DNA of 64,000 nucleotides from Brochothrix thermosphacta DSM 20171 = FSL F6-1036 (GCF_036884295.1 NZ_CP145608.1:1-64000), one strand, 5' to 3'. Shown: positions 33,260 to 44,446, counted from the stretch's first letter. Numbers and translations: made by a program. The notes: a model not told the origin generated them from the letters alone.

Positions 33260-33694
33260 TTATTTTTTTGTGAAAGCAATTTTCCGACCTTTTAGAATAA
33301 CGAAAAAGTAAATTGTAATAAACAGATAAGTTATCCCAGCAAACAGCCAATTGATAGTAGTAATCGTTTTATTGGAAACTAACGAGATTATGCTACTTCC
33401 AATATAGATTAGGAGTAGTGTTGACAGCAATGCTATCAATAAGATGATGAACATCCTTTTGAAATTAAACGTATCCGTAAGTTTTTCTTGTAGTTTAATA
33501 TCTGATTTAATCAATTCATCTAAAGACACATCATACATATTGCTTAGTGTAATTAAGTTAAACAAGTCAGGGTAACTTTTACCACACTCCCATTTAGAAA
33601 CAGCTTGGGTTGTGACATTTATTTTTTTTGCGAGTTCTGTTTGAGATAAACAGGCTCTTTTGCGAAGTTCACGTAGCTTATCTGAAGTTTCCAT
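33260..33694 (-). CDS. XRE-family helix-turn-helix regulator with C-terminal membrane hairpin
   Basis: This 144-residue protein has an XRE HTH (residues 6-62, LSQTELAKKINVTTQAVSKWE) and two hydrophobic spans (about 78-102 and 113-134). It is a close paralogue of the regulator at 4293-4736 and shares the segment SKWE-x-GK-x-YPDL-x-TLS-x-YDVSLDEL. The ATG follows AGGGAGG. It stands alone and reversed between ffs and dnaX, genes that are otherwise neighbours, so it looks inserted. The role is unknown. Confidence 0.8.
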   Translation of the reverse strand: METSDKLRELRKRACLSQTELAKKINVTTQAVSKWECGKSYPDLFNLITLSNMYDVSLDELIKSDIKLQEKLTDTFNFKRMFIILLIALLSTLLLIYIGSSIISLVSNKTITTINWLFAGITYLFITIYFFVILKGRKIAFTKK

Positions 33695-34015
33695 AACTAA
33701 TCCTCCCTGTTTTATTTTTACTTACTTATATCTTAACGAAGAGAAGGTTTAAAAGATAGCAACCGCTAGTTGAAGACTGATTCTCTAAGTATAAGTTAAG
33801 TGGTTTTTTTAATTTAAATGTGTGGATTTTTAATATTATAGACATATTATCGAAAAAAATCGAAATATCCTGTCGTATTTTAGTTTATTTTTGAATAAAA
33901 TAATGTTATCGTTAAATTATAGCTTAAGCAAATGCCAAATTGCTTCAGTGGTTAATTTCTAATGTTTCTCCCTTTTTACAGGGCCAATCGTTTTGCCAAA
34001 CGATTGGCTTTTTTT
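33695..34015 (+). ncRNA. Spacer with an orphan terminator; possible small RNA (about 33925-34015)
   Basis: The gap between the reversed XRE gene and dnaX has no gene. At 33983-34008 a perfect 11-bp stem (GCCAATCGTTT and its complement, loop TGCC) followed by seven T's is a strong plus-strand terminator, yet no plus-strand gene precedes it. A promoter-like TTGAAT-N16-TAAATT (33891-33918) would give an RNA of about 90 bases with an unpaired TCTCCC segment at 33968-33973. The RNA itself is inferred; the terminator is seen. Confidence 0.5.
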
Positions 34016-34117
34016 GCGTCTAAAAAAGAGTTGTAAGTTATTTTATGTTAGATAAAACCTGTTTTTGATTGAAGAAAACCGTTATTGGAATAGTAGCAAA
34101 GTGGCGACTTTATGTTG

Positions 34118-34123
34118 TATAAT
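34118..34123 (+). promoter_or_regulatory. dnaX -10 element
   Basis: A perfect TATAAT lies 36 bases before the dnaX start; no good -35 was found. Confidence 0.45.
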
Positions 34124-34158
34124 ATAAGATATGAAGTAAACAAAGGGAGTTCTTGATG

Positions 34159-35943
34159 ATGAGCTATCGTGCTATGTATCGTGTGTGGCGTTCGCAAACA
34201 TTTGCAGATGTTGTAGGGCAACAACACATCACGCATACGCTACAAAATGCTATTTTGCAAAATAAAACGTCGCATGCCTATCTTTTCTCTGGTCCACGAG
34301 GAACAGGTAAAACAAGTGTCGCTAAAGTTTTTGCTAAGGCAATTAACTGTGAACATAAAACTGAAGCGATGGAACCATGTAACACTTGTGATGTCTGTCA
34401 ATCAATTACAAATGGCACGCTCGATGATGTCTTAGAAATTGATGCGGCATCAAATAATGGTGTAGATGAAATTCGTGACATTCGCGACAAGGTGAAATAT
34501 GCGCCTACGCGTGTGAAATATAAAATTTATATTATTGATGAGGTTCATATGTTATCAACAGGTGCATTTAATGCTTTGTTAAAAACATTAGAAGAGCCCC
34601 CATCAAATGTTATATTTATTTTAGCAACAACAGAACCACATAAATTACCATTAACGATTATCTCACGTTGTCAACGCTTTGACTTTAAACGTATCACTAC
34701 TGCTGATATTGTGGGGCGCATGCAATTTATTTTAGATACTGAAAAAATTACTTATGAAGAAGAAGCATTACAAATTATTGGGCGTGCTGCAGAAGGTGGT
34801 ATGCGTGATGCGCTTAGTCTGTTAGATCAAACAATTGCCTATAATCCAGCCGAAATTCTTGTGGAAAATGCATTGATGATTACAGGTGCCTCATCACAAC
34901 AATTATTAACTAGCATGGTATCTGCTGTTGCTAGTGGTGATGCTCAAGGTGCAGTGAAAACGTTGTTGCACCTCTTGAATGAAGGTAAAGATGCTACGCG
35001 TTTGGTAGAAGATTTATTGCTGTATTACCGTGATGTTATGTTGTACAAACAAGCACCGGAATTTACAGAAACCTTTGAACGTGTAACAATTGATGAAGCT
35101 TTTAAAGAAGTTGCCGAACACGTTGAAACGGCATTGATTTATCGTTATGTAGCGCAATTAAATGAGGCACAACAACAAATGCGATTCTCTAATCATCCTC
35201 AAATATATTTGGAAGTGACGTTAGTCAATATGTCGCAAGAGTCGATTGGGACAGCGATAAAAACACCTACAAATGCAGAGGTAACTAATACCGATTCTGA
35301 GGTGTCGCATGGTATAATTGAAGCGCTCCAACAACAAATTAAACAAATGCAAAGTCAAATTAGTGATTTGTCGAGTAGAGAGCCTGCTCAAGGCAATCAA
35401 CCAGCAGTTAAACCAGCTCGTTCTGGCGGTCGCTCTGCACATTCATCAGGTCGTCGGGCAAAGGTTGAAACAAATGCAATCCATAACGTGTTGGATAATG
35501 CAACAAGTGATCAACTAGGATTGATTCGTCAAAATTGGTCGGATATTCTTAATATGTTGATGAAATCACAAGCAGCATTATTGGCTGAAGCAGAACCAGT
35601 TGCAGCATCTGATCAGTCGTTTGTTATCAAATTTAAATACGACATTCATTGTCAAATGGCAATGGGAAATGCGACATTTGTAGAGGATGTTAAGGCCCAT
35701 GTGCTACGACTAACTCAACAACAACTTAACATTGTTGGTGTGCCAGAGGAAGCGTGGGAATCAATTCGCTCTAATTTTATAGCGAAAAGAAAATCAACAG
35801 ACTCAACCGATTCAACGAATACATCAGAAACAACAGATGCAATTGACAGTATGGAGACACCAGTAACAACCAATGTTAGTCCCGCAGTGGCACAAGCAGT
35901 GGCATTGTTTGGAGAAGAACTTGTTGAAATAAAAGAAGATTAA
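34159..35943 (+). CDS. dnaX: DNA polymerase III subunits gamma/tau
   Basis: The AAA+ clamp-loader subunit. The 594-residue protein has Walker A GPRGTGKT (residues 45-52), a zinc-binding cysteine cluster (CEHK...CNTCDVCQ), Walker B IIDEVHML and the sensor 1 region [21 protein letters not shown] variable Gln/Ser-rich segment (about 395-440) joins a tau-specific C-terminal domain. The start could be TTG 34153, ATG 34156 or ATG 34159; the last gives [10 protein letters not shown] as in relatives. It heads the ebfC-recR group. Confidence 0.96.
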   Translation: MSYRAMYRVWRSQTFADVVGQQHITHTLQNAILQNKTSHAYLFSGPRGTGKTSVAKVFAKAINCEHKTEAMEPCNTCDVCQSITNGTLDDVLEIDAASNNGVDEIRDIRDKVKYAPTRVKYKIYIIDEVHMLSTGAFNALLKTLEEPPSNVIFILATTEPHKLPLTIISRCQRFDFKRITTADIVGRMQFILDTEKITYEEEALQIIGRAAEGGMRDALSLLDQTIAYNPAEILVENALMITGASSQQLLTSMVSAVASGDAQGAVKTLLHLLNEGKDATRLVEDLLLYYRDVMLYKQAPEFTETFERVTIDEAFKEVAEHVETALIYRYVAQLNEAQQQMRFSNHPQIYLEVTLVNMSQESIGTAIKTPTNAEVTNTDSEVSHGIIEALQQQIKQMQSQISDLSSREPAQGNQPAVKPARSGGRSAHSSGRRAKVETNAIHNVLDNATSDQLGLIRQNWSDILNMLMKSQAALLAEAEPVAASDQSFVIKFKYDIHCQMAMGNATFVEDVKAHVLRLTQQQLNIVGVPEEAWESIRSNFIAKRKSTDSTDSTNTSETTDAIDSMETPVTTNVSPAVAQAVALFGEELVEIKED

Positions 35944-35959
35944 TAAGGAGGCGCTAATT

Positions 35960-36280
35960 ATGCGTGGAATGGGAAATATGCAAGGTATGATGAAGAAAAT
36001 GCAAAAAATGCAAAAAGAAATGGCTAAAGCACAAGAGGAGTTAGAAGTAACACTTTTTGAAGGAACAGCAGGCGGCGGTGTTGTTAAAGTAACTGTTGCT
36101 GGAAATAAAATGGTACAAAGCGTTGTTTTAGATGAAGACGTTGTTGATCCAGAAGATATCGAAATGTTACAAGATCTTATCTTAACAGCTACAAACGAAG
36201 CGCTTAAAAAAGTAGAAACACAAACAGCTGAAACAATGGGCAAATATACAAGTGGTATGAATATCCCAGGATTGATGTAA
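35960..36280 (+). CDS. ebfC: Nucleoid-associated protein YbaB/EbfC
   Basis: A 106-residue DNA-binding protein of the YbaB family, found between dnaX and recR in most bacteria. The N-terminus [20 protein letters not shown] is methionine-rich and helical, with a [15 protein letters not shown] strand region. It acts as a small dimeric nucleoid protein; its exact role is unsettled. ATG follows AAGGAGG. A weak hairpin terminator follows before recR. Confidence 0.94.
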   Translation: MRGMGNMQGMMKKMQKMQKEMAKAQEELEVTLFEGTAGGGVVKVTVAGNKMVQSVVLDEDVVDPEDIEMLQDLILTATNEALKKVETQTAETMGKYTSGMNIPGLM

Positions 36281-36302
36281 CCGTTTAAAAATCAATACAA
36301 AC

Positions 36303-36338
36303 ACACCTTTTGTTAGAATTGACGAAAGGTGTCTTTTT
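36303..36338 (+). terminator. Hairpin terminator between ebfC and recR
   Basis: The arms ACACCTTTTGT (36303-36313) and its near complement (36322-36332), followed by six T's; it is imperfect, so read-through into recR is likely. Confidence 0.65.
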
Positions 36339-36371
36339 TAATAATAATTCAATTATAAAGGACTGACAGGC

Positions 36372-36968
36372 ATGCATTACCCAGAACCAATTACGAAATT
36401 GATGGATAGTTTTTCTAAATTACCAGGAATCGGTCCTAAAACAGCGTCACGTCTTGCTTTTTTTGTACTTGATATGAAAGAAGATGACGTGCTAGATTTT
36501 GCGCAAGCGCTTATTAAAGCAAAGCGTGACCTTGGTTTTTGTTCAGTATGTGGACATATCACAGATACCGATCCATGTTATATTTGTGAAGATAAAACAC
36601 GTGACCGCAGTTTAATTTGTGTTGTTGAAACACCGCAGGATGTTATTGCAATGGAAAAAATGCGCGATTTTGGTGGATTATATCACGTGTTGCACGGTAC
36701 AATCAGCCCGATGGATGGTATTGGACCCGAGGATATAAATGTCCCTCAATTACTTAAAAGATTGCAAAACGATGAGGTCAAAGAGGTTATTTTAGCAACG
36801 AATCCAAATGTTGAAGGTGAAGCAACGTCAATGTATATTTCACGATTGATTAAGCCTTCAGGTATTTCAGTGACAAGGATTGCTCATGGTCTACCTATGG
36901 GTGGAGATTTGGAGTACGCTGATGAAGTGACACTTTCAAAAGCAATGGAAGGTCGCCGTGAATTATAA
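36372..36968 (+). CDS. recR: Recombination protein RecR
   Basis: Works with RecF and RecO in gap repair by helping load RecA. The 198-residue protein has a helix-hairpin-helix ([15 protein letters not shown]), a four-cysteine zinc finger ([16 protein letters not shown]) and a TOPRIM domain with [16 protein letters not shown] follows AAAGGA. It is the usual neighbour of dnaX-ebfC. Confidence 0.97.
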   Translation: MHYPEPITKLMDSFSKLPGIGPKTASRLAFFVLDMKEDDVLDFAQALIKAKRDLGFCSVCGHITDTDPCYICEDKTRDRSLICVVETPQDVIAMEKMRDFGGLYHVLHGTISPMDGIGPEDINVPQLLKRLQNDEVKEVILATNPNVEGEATSMYISRLIKPSGISVTRIAHGLPMGGDLEYADEVTLSKAMEGRREL

Positions 36969-36989
36969 ACAATTAAAGGAGTCATAAAA

Positions 36990-37232
36990 ATGGCTAAGAA
37001 TAAAAAACGTAAGCTACACAAAGAGTACGATGAAAAATTATTACAACTTTCTAAGCAAACACATGACAATTGGAAGTTAGCGGAACATTTATATCAATTA
37101 AGTGACGATACGAATAATGCTGTTGCTTTTAATGAACAACGCACGAAAGCGATGTACTATTTTGTATTGCGAGAAGTGCGTTATCAAAACCTTGCAAGTA
37201 GTCCCAAGTATATGAGACGTTTTCAATATTAA
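36990..37232 (+). CDS. yaaL: YaaL family protein (DUF2508)
   Basis: An 80-residue, highly charged protein that matches the short YaaL family always found after recR in Bacilli. It is mostly helical, with a basic N-terminus (KNKKRKLHKEYDEKLLQL) and no membrane segment. The function is unknown. ATG follows AAAGGAG, 21 bases after recR, so it is cotranscribed. The sporulation gene bofA that follows in Bacillus is absent. Confidence 0.88.
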   Translation: MAKNKKRKLHKEYDEKLLQLSKQTHDNWKLAEHLYQLSDDTNNAVAFNEQRTKAMYYFVLREVRYQNLASSPKYMRRFQY

Positions 37233-37340
37233 GGAATCTCTAGGCATCATATAAAGCGTTCTCATGAGACTGTACTAGTTTCCATATAGCTGTTTTGTGT
37301 ATATCTAAATAAAAAATAGTAGTATTTGCTATAAAAAAAT

Positions 37341-37369
37341 GTGAAATCTATGCTGATTTGCGATATAAT
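37341..37369 (+). promoter_or_regulatory. SigA promoter for tmk-darA
   Basis: GTGAAA (37341-37346), a 17-bp spacer and TATAAT (37364-37369), about 95 bases before tmk. Confidence 0.6.
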
Positions 37370-37465
37370 GGGTTAATATAATATTTAAAATGAGGTTTTT
37401 AGATGTTATAAGAAGCGATGATCATCCGATTTTCACAGAAATAATTATTGAATGGGGTAATCATT

Positions 37466-38459
<994 letters not shown>

Positions 38460-38476
38460 TCTAGGACAGAAAAAAA

Positions 38477-38519
38477 CCTCTAACAAGCACTAACAAATAT
38501 CTTTGTTAATTACGAGAGG
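38477..38519 (+). promoter_or_regulatory. Hairpin enclosing the ribosome binding site of the peptide transporter
   Basis: The outer arms CCTCT (38477-38481) and AGAGG (38515-38519) and inner arms TAACAAA (38491-38497) and TTTGTTA (38502-38508) form a stem-loop. The right outer arm is the Shine-Dalgarno sequence AGAGGA of the transporter, so the fold would hide it. Confidence 0.5.
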
Positions 38520-38532
38520 AATGTTTTAAAAA

Positions 38533-40011
38533 ATGTCAGTAGACCAGAAAAACACAGATACAGGATTTTTCGGACACCCTAAAGGGCTGTCTACGCTCTT
38601 CTTTACCGAACTATGGGAACGTTTTTCATACTACGGTATGCGTGCGATTTTAATCTACTATATGTACTATTCAATTTCTAAAGGTGGATTAGGTCTTGAT
38701 GAATCGTTGTCAATTGCGCTGATGTCAATTTACGGTTCGTTAATCTATATGACGGGTGTTTTAGGTGGTTGGTTAGCCGATCGCGTATTTGGTACAAGAA
38801 AAGCTGTTTTCTATGGTGGTATTCTTATCATGGTAGGACATGTTGTACTATCATTACCTAATGCAGGTGTTACGGGATTATTCAGTTCAATGGTGTTTCT
38901 AGCTATTGGTACAGGGTTGTTAAAACCTAACGTGTCCTCGATGATTGGGGATTTATATTCACCCGAAGATGCGAGACGCGCAGGTGGTTTCAGTATTTTC
39001 TACATGGGAATTAACCTTGGTGGTTTCCTTGCGCCGTATGTTACAGGTTCATTAATGAAAATAAGTTTCCATGTTGGTTTCTTAATAGCTGCTGTTGGTA
39101 TGGCTCTAGGTTTAATTTTCTTTGTAATCACTCAAAATAAATTTTTAGGTGATGCAGGGAAAAACGTACCAAATCCAATTGCAAAAGAAGAGCGTGGTAA
39201 AGTTACATTACTCTTCGGATCGATTTTAGGTGGTTTATTAATCATCGCATTGGTTGGTTATCTAACAGGAACACTAATCGTTGGAAATGTTATCAATTTT
39301 ATTAGTTTTGTAGCGATTTTGTTACCAATTCTTTACTTTGTAGTGATGTTGCGAAGCAAAAAAACAAACACAGAAGAGCGATCGCGTTTATTGGCTTATA
39401 TTCCATTATTCCTAACTTCTGTAATGTTTTGGATGATTCAAGAACAAGGTTCAAGCGTACTCGCTGTGTTTGCAAATAAACGTGTTTCACAAACGTTGTT
39501 TAATTTTGAAATTTCACCAGCGTTTTATCAGTCGTTTAACCCGCTCTTTATTATCTTCTTATCGCCTGTTTTTGCTCTGATATGGACAAAATTAGGTAAG
39601 CGTCAACCGTCTACACCACGTAAGTTCTCTCTAGGGTTACTGTTTGCTGGATTTTCATTTTTAATCATGATGATTCCCGGTCTTATTGGTGGCACTGCAG
39701 AACACACTGCAAGTCCAATCTGGCTTATTTTAAGTTTCCTTCTGGTAACTGTCGGAGAACTATGTTTATCACCAGTCGGTTTAGGTGTTACAACACAATT
39801 AGCACCACGAGCATTTGCTGCACAAACAATGGGTGTGTGGTTCTTATCTAATGCTATGGCACAAGGTATTAATGCTCAAATTGGTCAAATATTTACACCG
39901 GACATTGAAGTTCAATATTTCGGTACACTCGGAATAATTGCTGTTATTGTTGGTTTAATTATGTTTATGGTTACACCGCAATTACTTAAGTTAATGAAGG
40001 GTGTTAAATAA
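38533..40011 (+). CDS. POT-family proton-coupled peptide transporter
   Basis: Imports di- and tripeptides with protons (PTR2/POT family, like DtpT of lactic acid bacteria). The 492-residue protein has about 14 membrane segments. The N-terminal family motif FFTELWERFSYYGMRAILIYYM contains the ExxERFxYY proton/peptide signature. FSIFYMGINLGGFLAPYVTG is the second PTR2 signature. It follows darA without a terminator and ends in its own strong one, so it is an inserted cassette between darA and holB. Confidence 0.94.
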   Translation: MSVDQKNTDTGFFGHPKGLSTLFFTELWERFSYYGMRAILIYYMYYSISKGGLGLDESLSIALMSIYGSLIYMTGVLGGWLADRVFGTRKAVFYGGILIMVGHVVLSLPNAGVTGLFSSMVFLAIGTGLLKPNVSSMIGDLYSPEDARRAGGFSIFYMGINLGGFLAPYVTGSLMKISFHVGFLIAAVGMALGLIFFVITQNKFLGDAGKNVPNPIAKEERGKVTLLFGSILGGLLIIALVGYLTGTLIVGNVINFISFVAILLPILYFVVMLRSKKTNTEERSRLLAYIPLFLTSVMFWMIQEQGSSVLAVFANKRVSQTLFNFEISPAFYQSFNPLFIIFLSPVFALIWTKLGKRQPSTPRKFSLGLLFAGFSFLIMMIPGLIGGTAEHTASPIWLILSFLLVTVGELCLSPVGLGVTTQLAPRAFAAQTMGVWFLSNAMAQGINAQIGQIFTPDIEVQYFGTLGIIAVIVGLIMFMVTPQLLKLMKGVK

Positions 40012-40025
40012 TAGCAGCTCATAAT

Positions 40026-40067
40026 AAAAAGTCGTGAAATAGATTATATTTCACGACTTTTTTGTTT
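40026..40067 (+). terminator. Peptide transporter terminator
   Basis: Perfect 16-bp stem: arms 40026-40041 and 40047-40062, with loop GATTA and a T-run. Confidence 0.93.
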
Positions 40068-40235
40068 TTTAAAAGTATTTATACGCAAGCAAAAGCTACT
40101 CTAATGAAGAGATTCTTAGAAAAAAAGACAATTTTGGTAACTAAATATAATAGTCTAGCTATCTAATGAGTGCTAAAGAGCCGTTTAAGTTGTATAATAA
40201 GAGAAGATGATTTTCAATAAAAGGAGAAGGTATAC

Positions 40236-41234
40236 GTGAACATGCAAGCTGAATATCTAAAAAGACAACCTGTTGTGATGCGTATACTTACCCAAAGTAT
40301 CACTGAAAATCGACTGGGTCATGCTTACATATTTGAAGGAGCACGAGGAATTGGGAAACGCGAAGTTGCTTCTTGGTTAACAAAAGCACAATTTTGTATG
40401 CAAGCTTCACCTGAAAATAGGGTATGTAATAAGTGTGTAAACTGTCGACGGATTGAAGAAAGTAATCATCCAGATGTTCACTTTGTTGAACCAGATGGTG
40501 CCTCGATAAAAACACAACAAATTAAAGATTTACGCCAAGCCTTTGTTAAACGAGGTATGGAATCAGATAAAAAAATAATTATCATTGATCAGGCTGAAAA
40601 AATGACTGCGAAGTCAGCGAATAGCCTGTTAAAATTTATTGAAGAACCAGAAGCTGAAGTTTTGATTGTTTTTTTGACAACAGCTGTTCAACGTTTATTA
40701 CCTACTATTCAATCACGTTGCCAATTATTGACGTTTCAGCCACTTGCAACGGAGGTTTTAGTGCGTGAATTAGAAACGCAAGGTATATCAGAAGCACGTG
40801 GTCGAGTTGTTGCACATTTAACTCAGAGTAGTTCTGAAGCAATCGAGATGGCCCAAGACGAATGGTTTGTTGAAGCGCGTAAACATGTGGTTCAACTTTA
40901 TGGGTATCTGAGGGTTGCCGATCCAATGGCGTTGATTTATATTCAAACAGATTGGATAGGTCATTTTAAAGAAAAAAATAACACGCAGTTGGGTTTAGAT
41001 TTATTGCTTGCGTTGTATGAAGATAAATTGCATCTACAATTGGTGAGTGAACAACCGCTGATTTGTATGCAGCAAGAAAAGATGTTGAAGCAAGACGCAT
41101 TGAATACAAAATTACTCACAACCACTTATGAGATTGAACAGATTTTAACTGCAAAGAAACGAATAGAAGCAAATGTAGGCGCACAATTAGCAATGGAAGA
41201 GCTTGTGTTGACCTTTGTAGCAATAAAAAATTAG
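40236..41234 (+). CDS. holB: DNA polymerase III delta' subunit
   Basis: The delta' clamp-loader subunit, 332 residues, partner of DnaX and HolA. It has a degenerate P-loop (GARGIGKRE), the zinc cysteine cluster with CNKCVNC, and SRCQLLTFQPL as in other clamp-loader proteins. The start is taken as GTG 40236 after AAGGAGAAGG; ATG 40242 is possible. A TATAAT at 40193-40198 is a likely -10. It is followed by ricT after 11 bases. Confidence 0.93.
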   Translation: MNMQAEYLKRQPVVMRILTQSITENRLGHAYIFEGARGIGKREVASWLTKAQFCMQASPENRVCNKCVNCRRIEESNHPDVHFVEPDGASIKTQQIKDLRQAFVKRGMESDKKIIIIDQAEKMTAKSANSLLKFIEEPEAEVLIVFLTTAVQRLLPTIQSRCQLLTFQPLATEVLVRELETQGISEARGRVVAHLTQSSSEAIEMAQDEWFVEARKHVVQLYGYLRVADPMALIYIQTDWIGHFKEKNNTQLGLDLLLALYEDKLHLQLVSEQPLICMQQEKMLKQDALNTKLLTTTYEIEQILTAKKRIEANVGAQLAMEELVLTFVAIKN

Positions 41235-41245
41235 GAGGGAACTAA

Positions 41246-42061
41246 ATGATAGAGGTCGTAGGCATTCGTTTTAAGCCTGTTGGTAAAATATATTATTTTG
41301 AGCCACCGTACAAACCGCTAAAAGAGGGTGATGCGGTCATCGTTGAAAACTCTCATGGTTTGGAATTTGGTAAAGTTGTTTTTACCAAACGTGAAATGGA
41401 TGAAGAAGATGTTGTTTTACCACTGCAAAAGGTGATGCGAAAAGCAACGCCAGCAGATATTGATAAAGTGATTGAAAATGAATCACGTGAGAAAGAAGCT
41501 GTTGTTCTTGCAAAAGAACGCATCAAAAAAAGAAAATTAGATATGCAATTAGTAGATGTTGAAATTGCATTTGATCGACATCGAATGATTTTTTATTTTA
41601 CAGCAGAAGGTCGTATCGATTTTAGACAACTTGTTAAGGATTTAGCCGCTGTTTTTAGAACGCGTATTGAGTTGAGACAGATTGGTGTTCGTGATGAAGC
41701 CAAATTATTAGGTGGAATCGGCCCTTGTGGACGAATGCTTTGTTGCTCTACCTTTTTAGGTGATTTTGAACCCGTATCAATCAAGATGGCGAAGGATCAA
41801 AATTTATCGTTAAATCCAACGAAAATATCTGGTCTTTGTGGTCGATTGATGTGTTGCTTAAAATATGAGAACGATACATATGAAGAAGCTAAAAAAGCGA
41901 TGCCTGATGTTGGGCGTAAATTGGTTACTGCTGCAGGAAAAGGGCGAGTAACAGGCTTAAATATGTTACAGCGTATTGTGCAAGTTAAATTAGAAGATAA
42001 TGCTGGAGTAGTTGAATATTCATTAGAAGAATTAATTGAAATGAAGAGTATAAAAGGTTAG
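41246..42061 (+). CDS. ricT: PSP1-domain protein RicT (YaaT)
   Basis: This 271-residue protein is the YaaT/RicT member of the Y-complex that, in B. subtilis, directs RNase Y-dependent mRNA maturation and affects development. The PSP1 domain has the cysteine clusters [10 protein letters not shown] and [11 protein letters not shown], which can bind an iron-sulfur cluster. ATG follows TTAGGAGGG. It is cotranscribed with holB and yabA, the conserved order. Confidence 0.93.
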   Translation: MIEVVGIRFKPVGKIYYFEPPYKPLKEGDAVIVENSHGLEFGKVVFTKREMDEEDVVLPLQKVMRKATPADIDKVIENESREKEAVVLAKERIKKRKLDMQLVDVEIAFDRHRMIFYFTAEGRIDFRQLVKDLAAVFRTRIELRQIGVRDEAKLLGGIGPCGRMLCCSTFLGDFEPVSIKMAKDQNLSLNPTKISGLCGRLMCCLKYENDTYEEAKKAMPDVGRKLVTAAGKGRVTGLNMLQRIVQVKLEDNAGVVEYSLEELIEMKSIKG

Positions 42062-42078
42062 TAAAGGGCGGATGTTGT

Positions 42079-42447
42079 ATGGATAAAAAAGCTTTTTTTG
42101 ATTCTGTGACAAACATGGAAGAACAGATTGGTGATCTATATGGTCAATTGAGTGGCTTAAAAGATAATTTACAAATTGTTTTGGAAGAAAACAATCGCTT
42201 AACTATCGAAAATACACATTTACGTGAGGCGCTAAATCAACAGCAGGATGTGCCGGCCGAAGATGGTGGCGATAAAGTGTCAGAAACAACGCAAACAGTA
42301 ACGCCTGATCAATCAGCAGGGCATGATAATCTTATGCAATTGTATAAAGAAGGCTTTCATATTTGCAATGTGCACTTTGGAAGTCCCCGTACAAATGGTG
42401 AAGACTGCTTGTTTTGTCTCGGTTTTTTAGGACATAAAAATCAATAA
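42079..42447 (+). CDS. yabA: Replication initiation control protein YabA
   Basis: A 122-residue negative regulator that bridges DnaA and the DnaN clamp to limit re-initiation. It has an N-terminal leucine-zipper coiled coil (about 5-55), an acidic linker, and a C-terminal zinc finger [11 protein letters not shown]...CLFC. Its two partners, DnaA and DnaN, are at the start of the window. The ribosome binding site (AGGGCGG) is modest. Confidence 0.94.
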   Translation: MDKKAFFDSVTNMEEQIGDLYGQLSGLKDNLQIVLEENNRLTIENTHLREALNQQQDVPAEDGGDKVSETTQTVTPDQSAGHDNLMQLYKEGFHICNVHFGSPRTNGEDCLFCLGFLGHKNQ

Positions 42448-42451
42448 TTTC

Positions 42452-42486
42452 AAAGAGTCGCCGTTAAAATAGGAGGCTCTTTTTTT
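42452..42486 (+). terminator. yabA terminator
   Basis: The arms 42452-42462 and 42472-42482 form an 11-bp imperfect stem followed by T's. Confidence 0.7.
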
Positions 42487-42521
42487 GCATAACAGCGTTA
42501 TCGTATCAAGGAGGAGTAAGA

Positions 42522-43265
42522 GTGGAAGTAATTTTAAAAACAGATGAACGTCTTGATCATCTATTGGCGCAATCATTGCGTATTATTCAAAGTCCCAGTG
42601 TTTTTTCATTCTCATTGGATGCAGTTTTGCTAGCTAATTTTTGTCGTATTCCCTATAGTAAAGGGAAAATAATGGATTTATGTAGTGGTAATGGTGTTAT
42701 CCCATTATTGCTTAGTTCAAAAACAAAGGTCACCATTGACGCGCTTGAAATACAACCCCGTTTAGCAGACATGGCCCAGAGGTCAGTTGAATATAATGAA
42801 CTCTCACAGCGTATTCATATCTATGAAGGTGATTTACGCGAGGCGACTCAACAGTTCGATAATGAAAGTTATAGTTACGTGACTGTCAATCCGCCTTACT
42901 TTTCAACACCTCCTGCAGGTGAAAAAAACAAGAATGAACATCATACAATCGCGCGACATGAAGTGATGTGTACGCTGGAAGATGTAGTGCGTACAGCGAG
43001 TTCATTAACTAAACAAAATGGTAAAGTAGGCATGGTTCATCGTCCAGAACGTTTGATTGAAATTATTGATTTAATGCGCCGTTACCGCTTAGAACCAAAG
43101 CGCATTCAATGGGTACATCCAACGCCTGATAAAGCAGCGAATACTATTTTAGTTGAAGCGATTAAGGATGGGAAACCCGGTGTCATCTTTGAACCGCCTA
43201 TCTTTGTTCATGAAGCAGATGGCTATACAAAACAAATCAAGGAATGGCTATATGGAACAAACTAA
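42522..43265 (+). CDS. tRNA1(Val) adenine-37 N6-methyltransferase family protein
   Basis: This 247-residue protein is the YabB/TrmN6 member of the Rossmann methyltransferases. It has the SAM-binding motif [14 protein letters not shown] and the adenine-N6 catalytic motif NPPY ([14 protein letters not shown]). It should methylate A37 of tRNA-Val or a related position; specificity is inferred from the family. The start is GTG 42522 after AAGGAGGAG. Its last 14 bases overlap the next gene. Confidence 0.9.
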   Translation: MEVILKTDERLDHLLAQSLRIIQSPSVFSFSLDAVLLANFCRIPYSKGKIMDLCSGNGVIPLLLSSKTKVTIDALEIQPRLADMAQRSVEYNELSQRIHIYEGDLREATQQFDNESYSYVTVNPPYFSTPPAGEKNKNEHHTIARHEVMCTLEDVVRTASSLTKQNGKVGMVHRPERLIEIIDLMRRYRLEPKRIQWVHPTPDKAANTILVEAIKDGKPGVIFEPPIFVHEADGYTKQIKEWLYGTN

Positions 43266-43521
43266 ACATTATTTTTATGTGTTGATGTGTGCAGATAATA
43301 CTTATTATGGTGGTTACACAACTGATATTGTGAGGCGAGAGGCCGAACATAATCGCGGTTTTGGTTGTAAGTATACATTCACTCGTCGCCCTGTAGAATT
43401 AATCCATCACGAAGTATTTGAGAATCGTTCATTAGCGATGAAGGCGGAGTATGCCTTTAAAAAACAATCGCGTCTGGCGAAGGAACGTTATCTAAAAAGC
43501 AAAAAAGTAGAGGAGAGTTAA
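43252..43521 (+). CDS. yazA: GIY-YIG domain protein YazA
   Basis: An 89-residue protein consisting of one GIY-YIG nuclease fold ([17 protein letters not shown], then RREAEHNRG and [12 protein letters not shown]). Members of this small family have no settled cellular role. The start ATG 43252 lies within the end of the preceding methyltransferase gene; an open frame reaches further back but without homology. It is directly followed by rsmI, the conserved order in Bacilli. Confidence 0.9.
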   Translation: MEQTKHYFYVLMCADNTYYGGYTTDIVRREAEHNRGFGCKYTFTRRPVELIHHEVFENRSLAMKAEYAFKKQSRLAKERYLKSKKVEES

Positions 43522-43522
43522 C

Positions 43523-44422
43523 ATGCAAACGCAACAAAGTTTTCAGCCGTCTGATGCGGGGAAGTTGTACCTTGTGCCAACACCGATTGGTAATTTAGAA
43601 GATATGACATTTCGTGCAATTAAAATACTAAAAGAAGTAGATGCAATCGCTGCGGAAGATACACGTAATACGATTAAACTACTTAATCATTTTGAAATTA
43701 AAACACCCATGGTCAGTTATCATGAACATAATAAACGTACACGTGGCGATGAATTAGTTCAACGTTTACTTGTAGGTGAAAATATTGCACAAGTGAGCGA
43801 TGCAGGCATGCCATCTATTTCAGATCCTGGACATGAGTTGGTACTAGCAGCGACAGCTGTTGGAATAACTGTTGTGCCGTTGCCAGGGGCAAATGCGGCG
43901 TTAACAGCTTTGATTTCTTCAGGAATTACGCCACAACCTTTTCTATTTTATGGCTTTATCTCACGCTCTAAAAAGGAACGCCAAGAAGAAATTGAGAAAT
44001 TAGCTAAAAAACCAGAAACTTTGCTTTTTTATGAGTCACCGCATCGTTTGAAAGAGACATTAAATGCTCTTTATAAAGGGATGGGAAATCGCCAAATAAC
44101 ACTTTGTCGTGAGTTGACTAAGCGATATGAAGAGTTTATTCGTGGCACGATTGAAGAAATCATTGAGTGGGCCAAAACATCGGAGATACGTGGCGAGTTT
44201 GTGATTGTAGTTGCTGGTAATAATCATGTGGTTGATGAAGATGTTATCACGTTTGATCACCTTAGCCTAAAAGAACACGTCGAAGAAATAATGGCGCAAC
44301 AAAACTTAACGTCAAAGCAAGCCATTAAAGAAGTTGCAGTATTACGAGGCATCGCTAAACGTGAAGTATACGCGGAATATCACGATATAGATGAAAGTGA
44401 AACTAGCTCGCTTGGTCTCTAA
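43523..44422 (+). CDS. rsmI: 16S rRNA (cytidine-1402-2'-O)-methyltransferase
   Basis: Methylates the 2'-O of C1402 in the decoding centre of 16S rRNA. The 299-residue protein is a tetrapyrrole-methylase-fold enzyme with LYLVPTPIGNLEDMTFRAI near the N-terminus, AAEDTRNT, and the SAM-binding segment QVSDAGMPSISDPG. ATG follows GAGGAGAG one base after yazA. The gene normally next in Bacillus, abrB, is absent. Confidence 0.95.
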   Translation: MQTQQSFQPSDAGKLYLVPTPIGNLEDMTFRAIKILKEVDAIAAEDTRNTIKLLNHFEIKTPMVSYHEHNKRTRGDELVQRLLVGENIAQVSDAGMPSISDPGHELVLAATAVGITVVPLPGANAALTALISSGITPQPFLFYGFISRSKKERQEEIEKLAKKPETLLFYESPHRLKETLNALYKGMGNRQITLCRELTKRYEEFIRGTIEEIIEWAKTSEIRGEFVIVVAGNNHVVDEDVITFDHLSLKEHVEEIMAQQNLTSKQAIKEVAVLRGIAKREVYAEYHDIDESETSSLGL

Positions 44423-44446
44423 AGAATGAAAATTACGGGTGTATTT

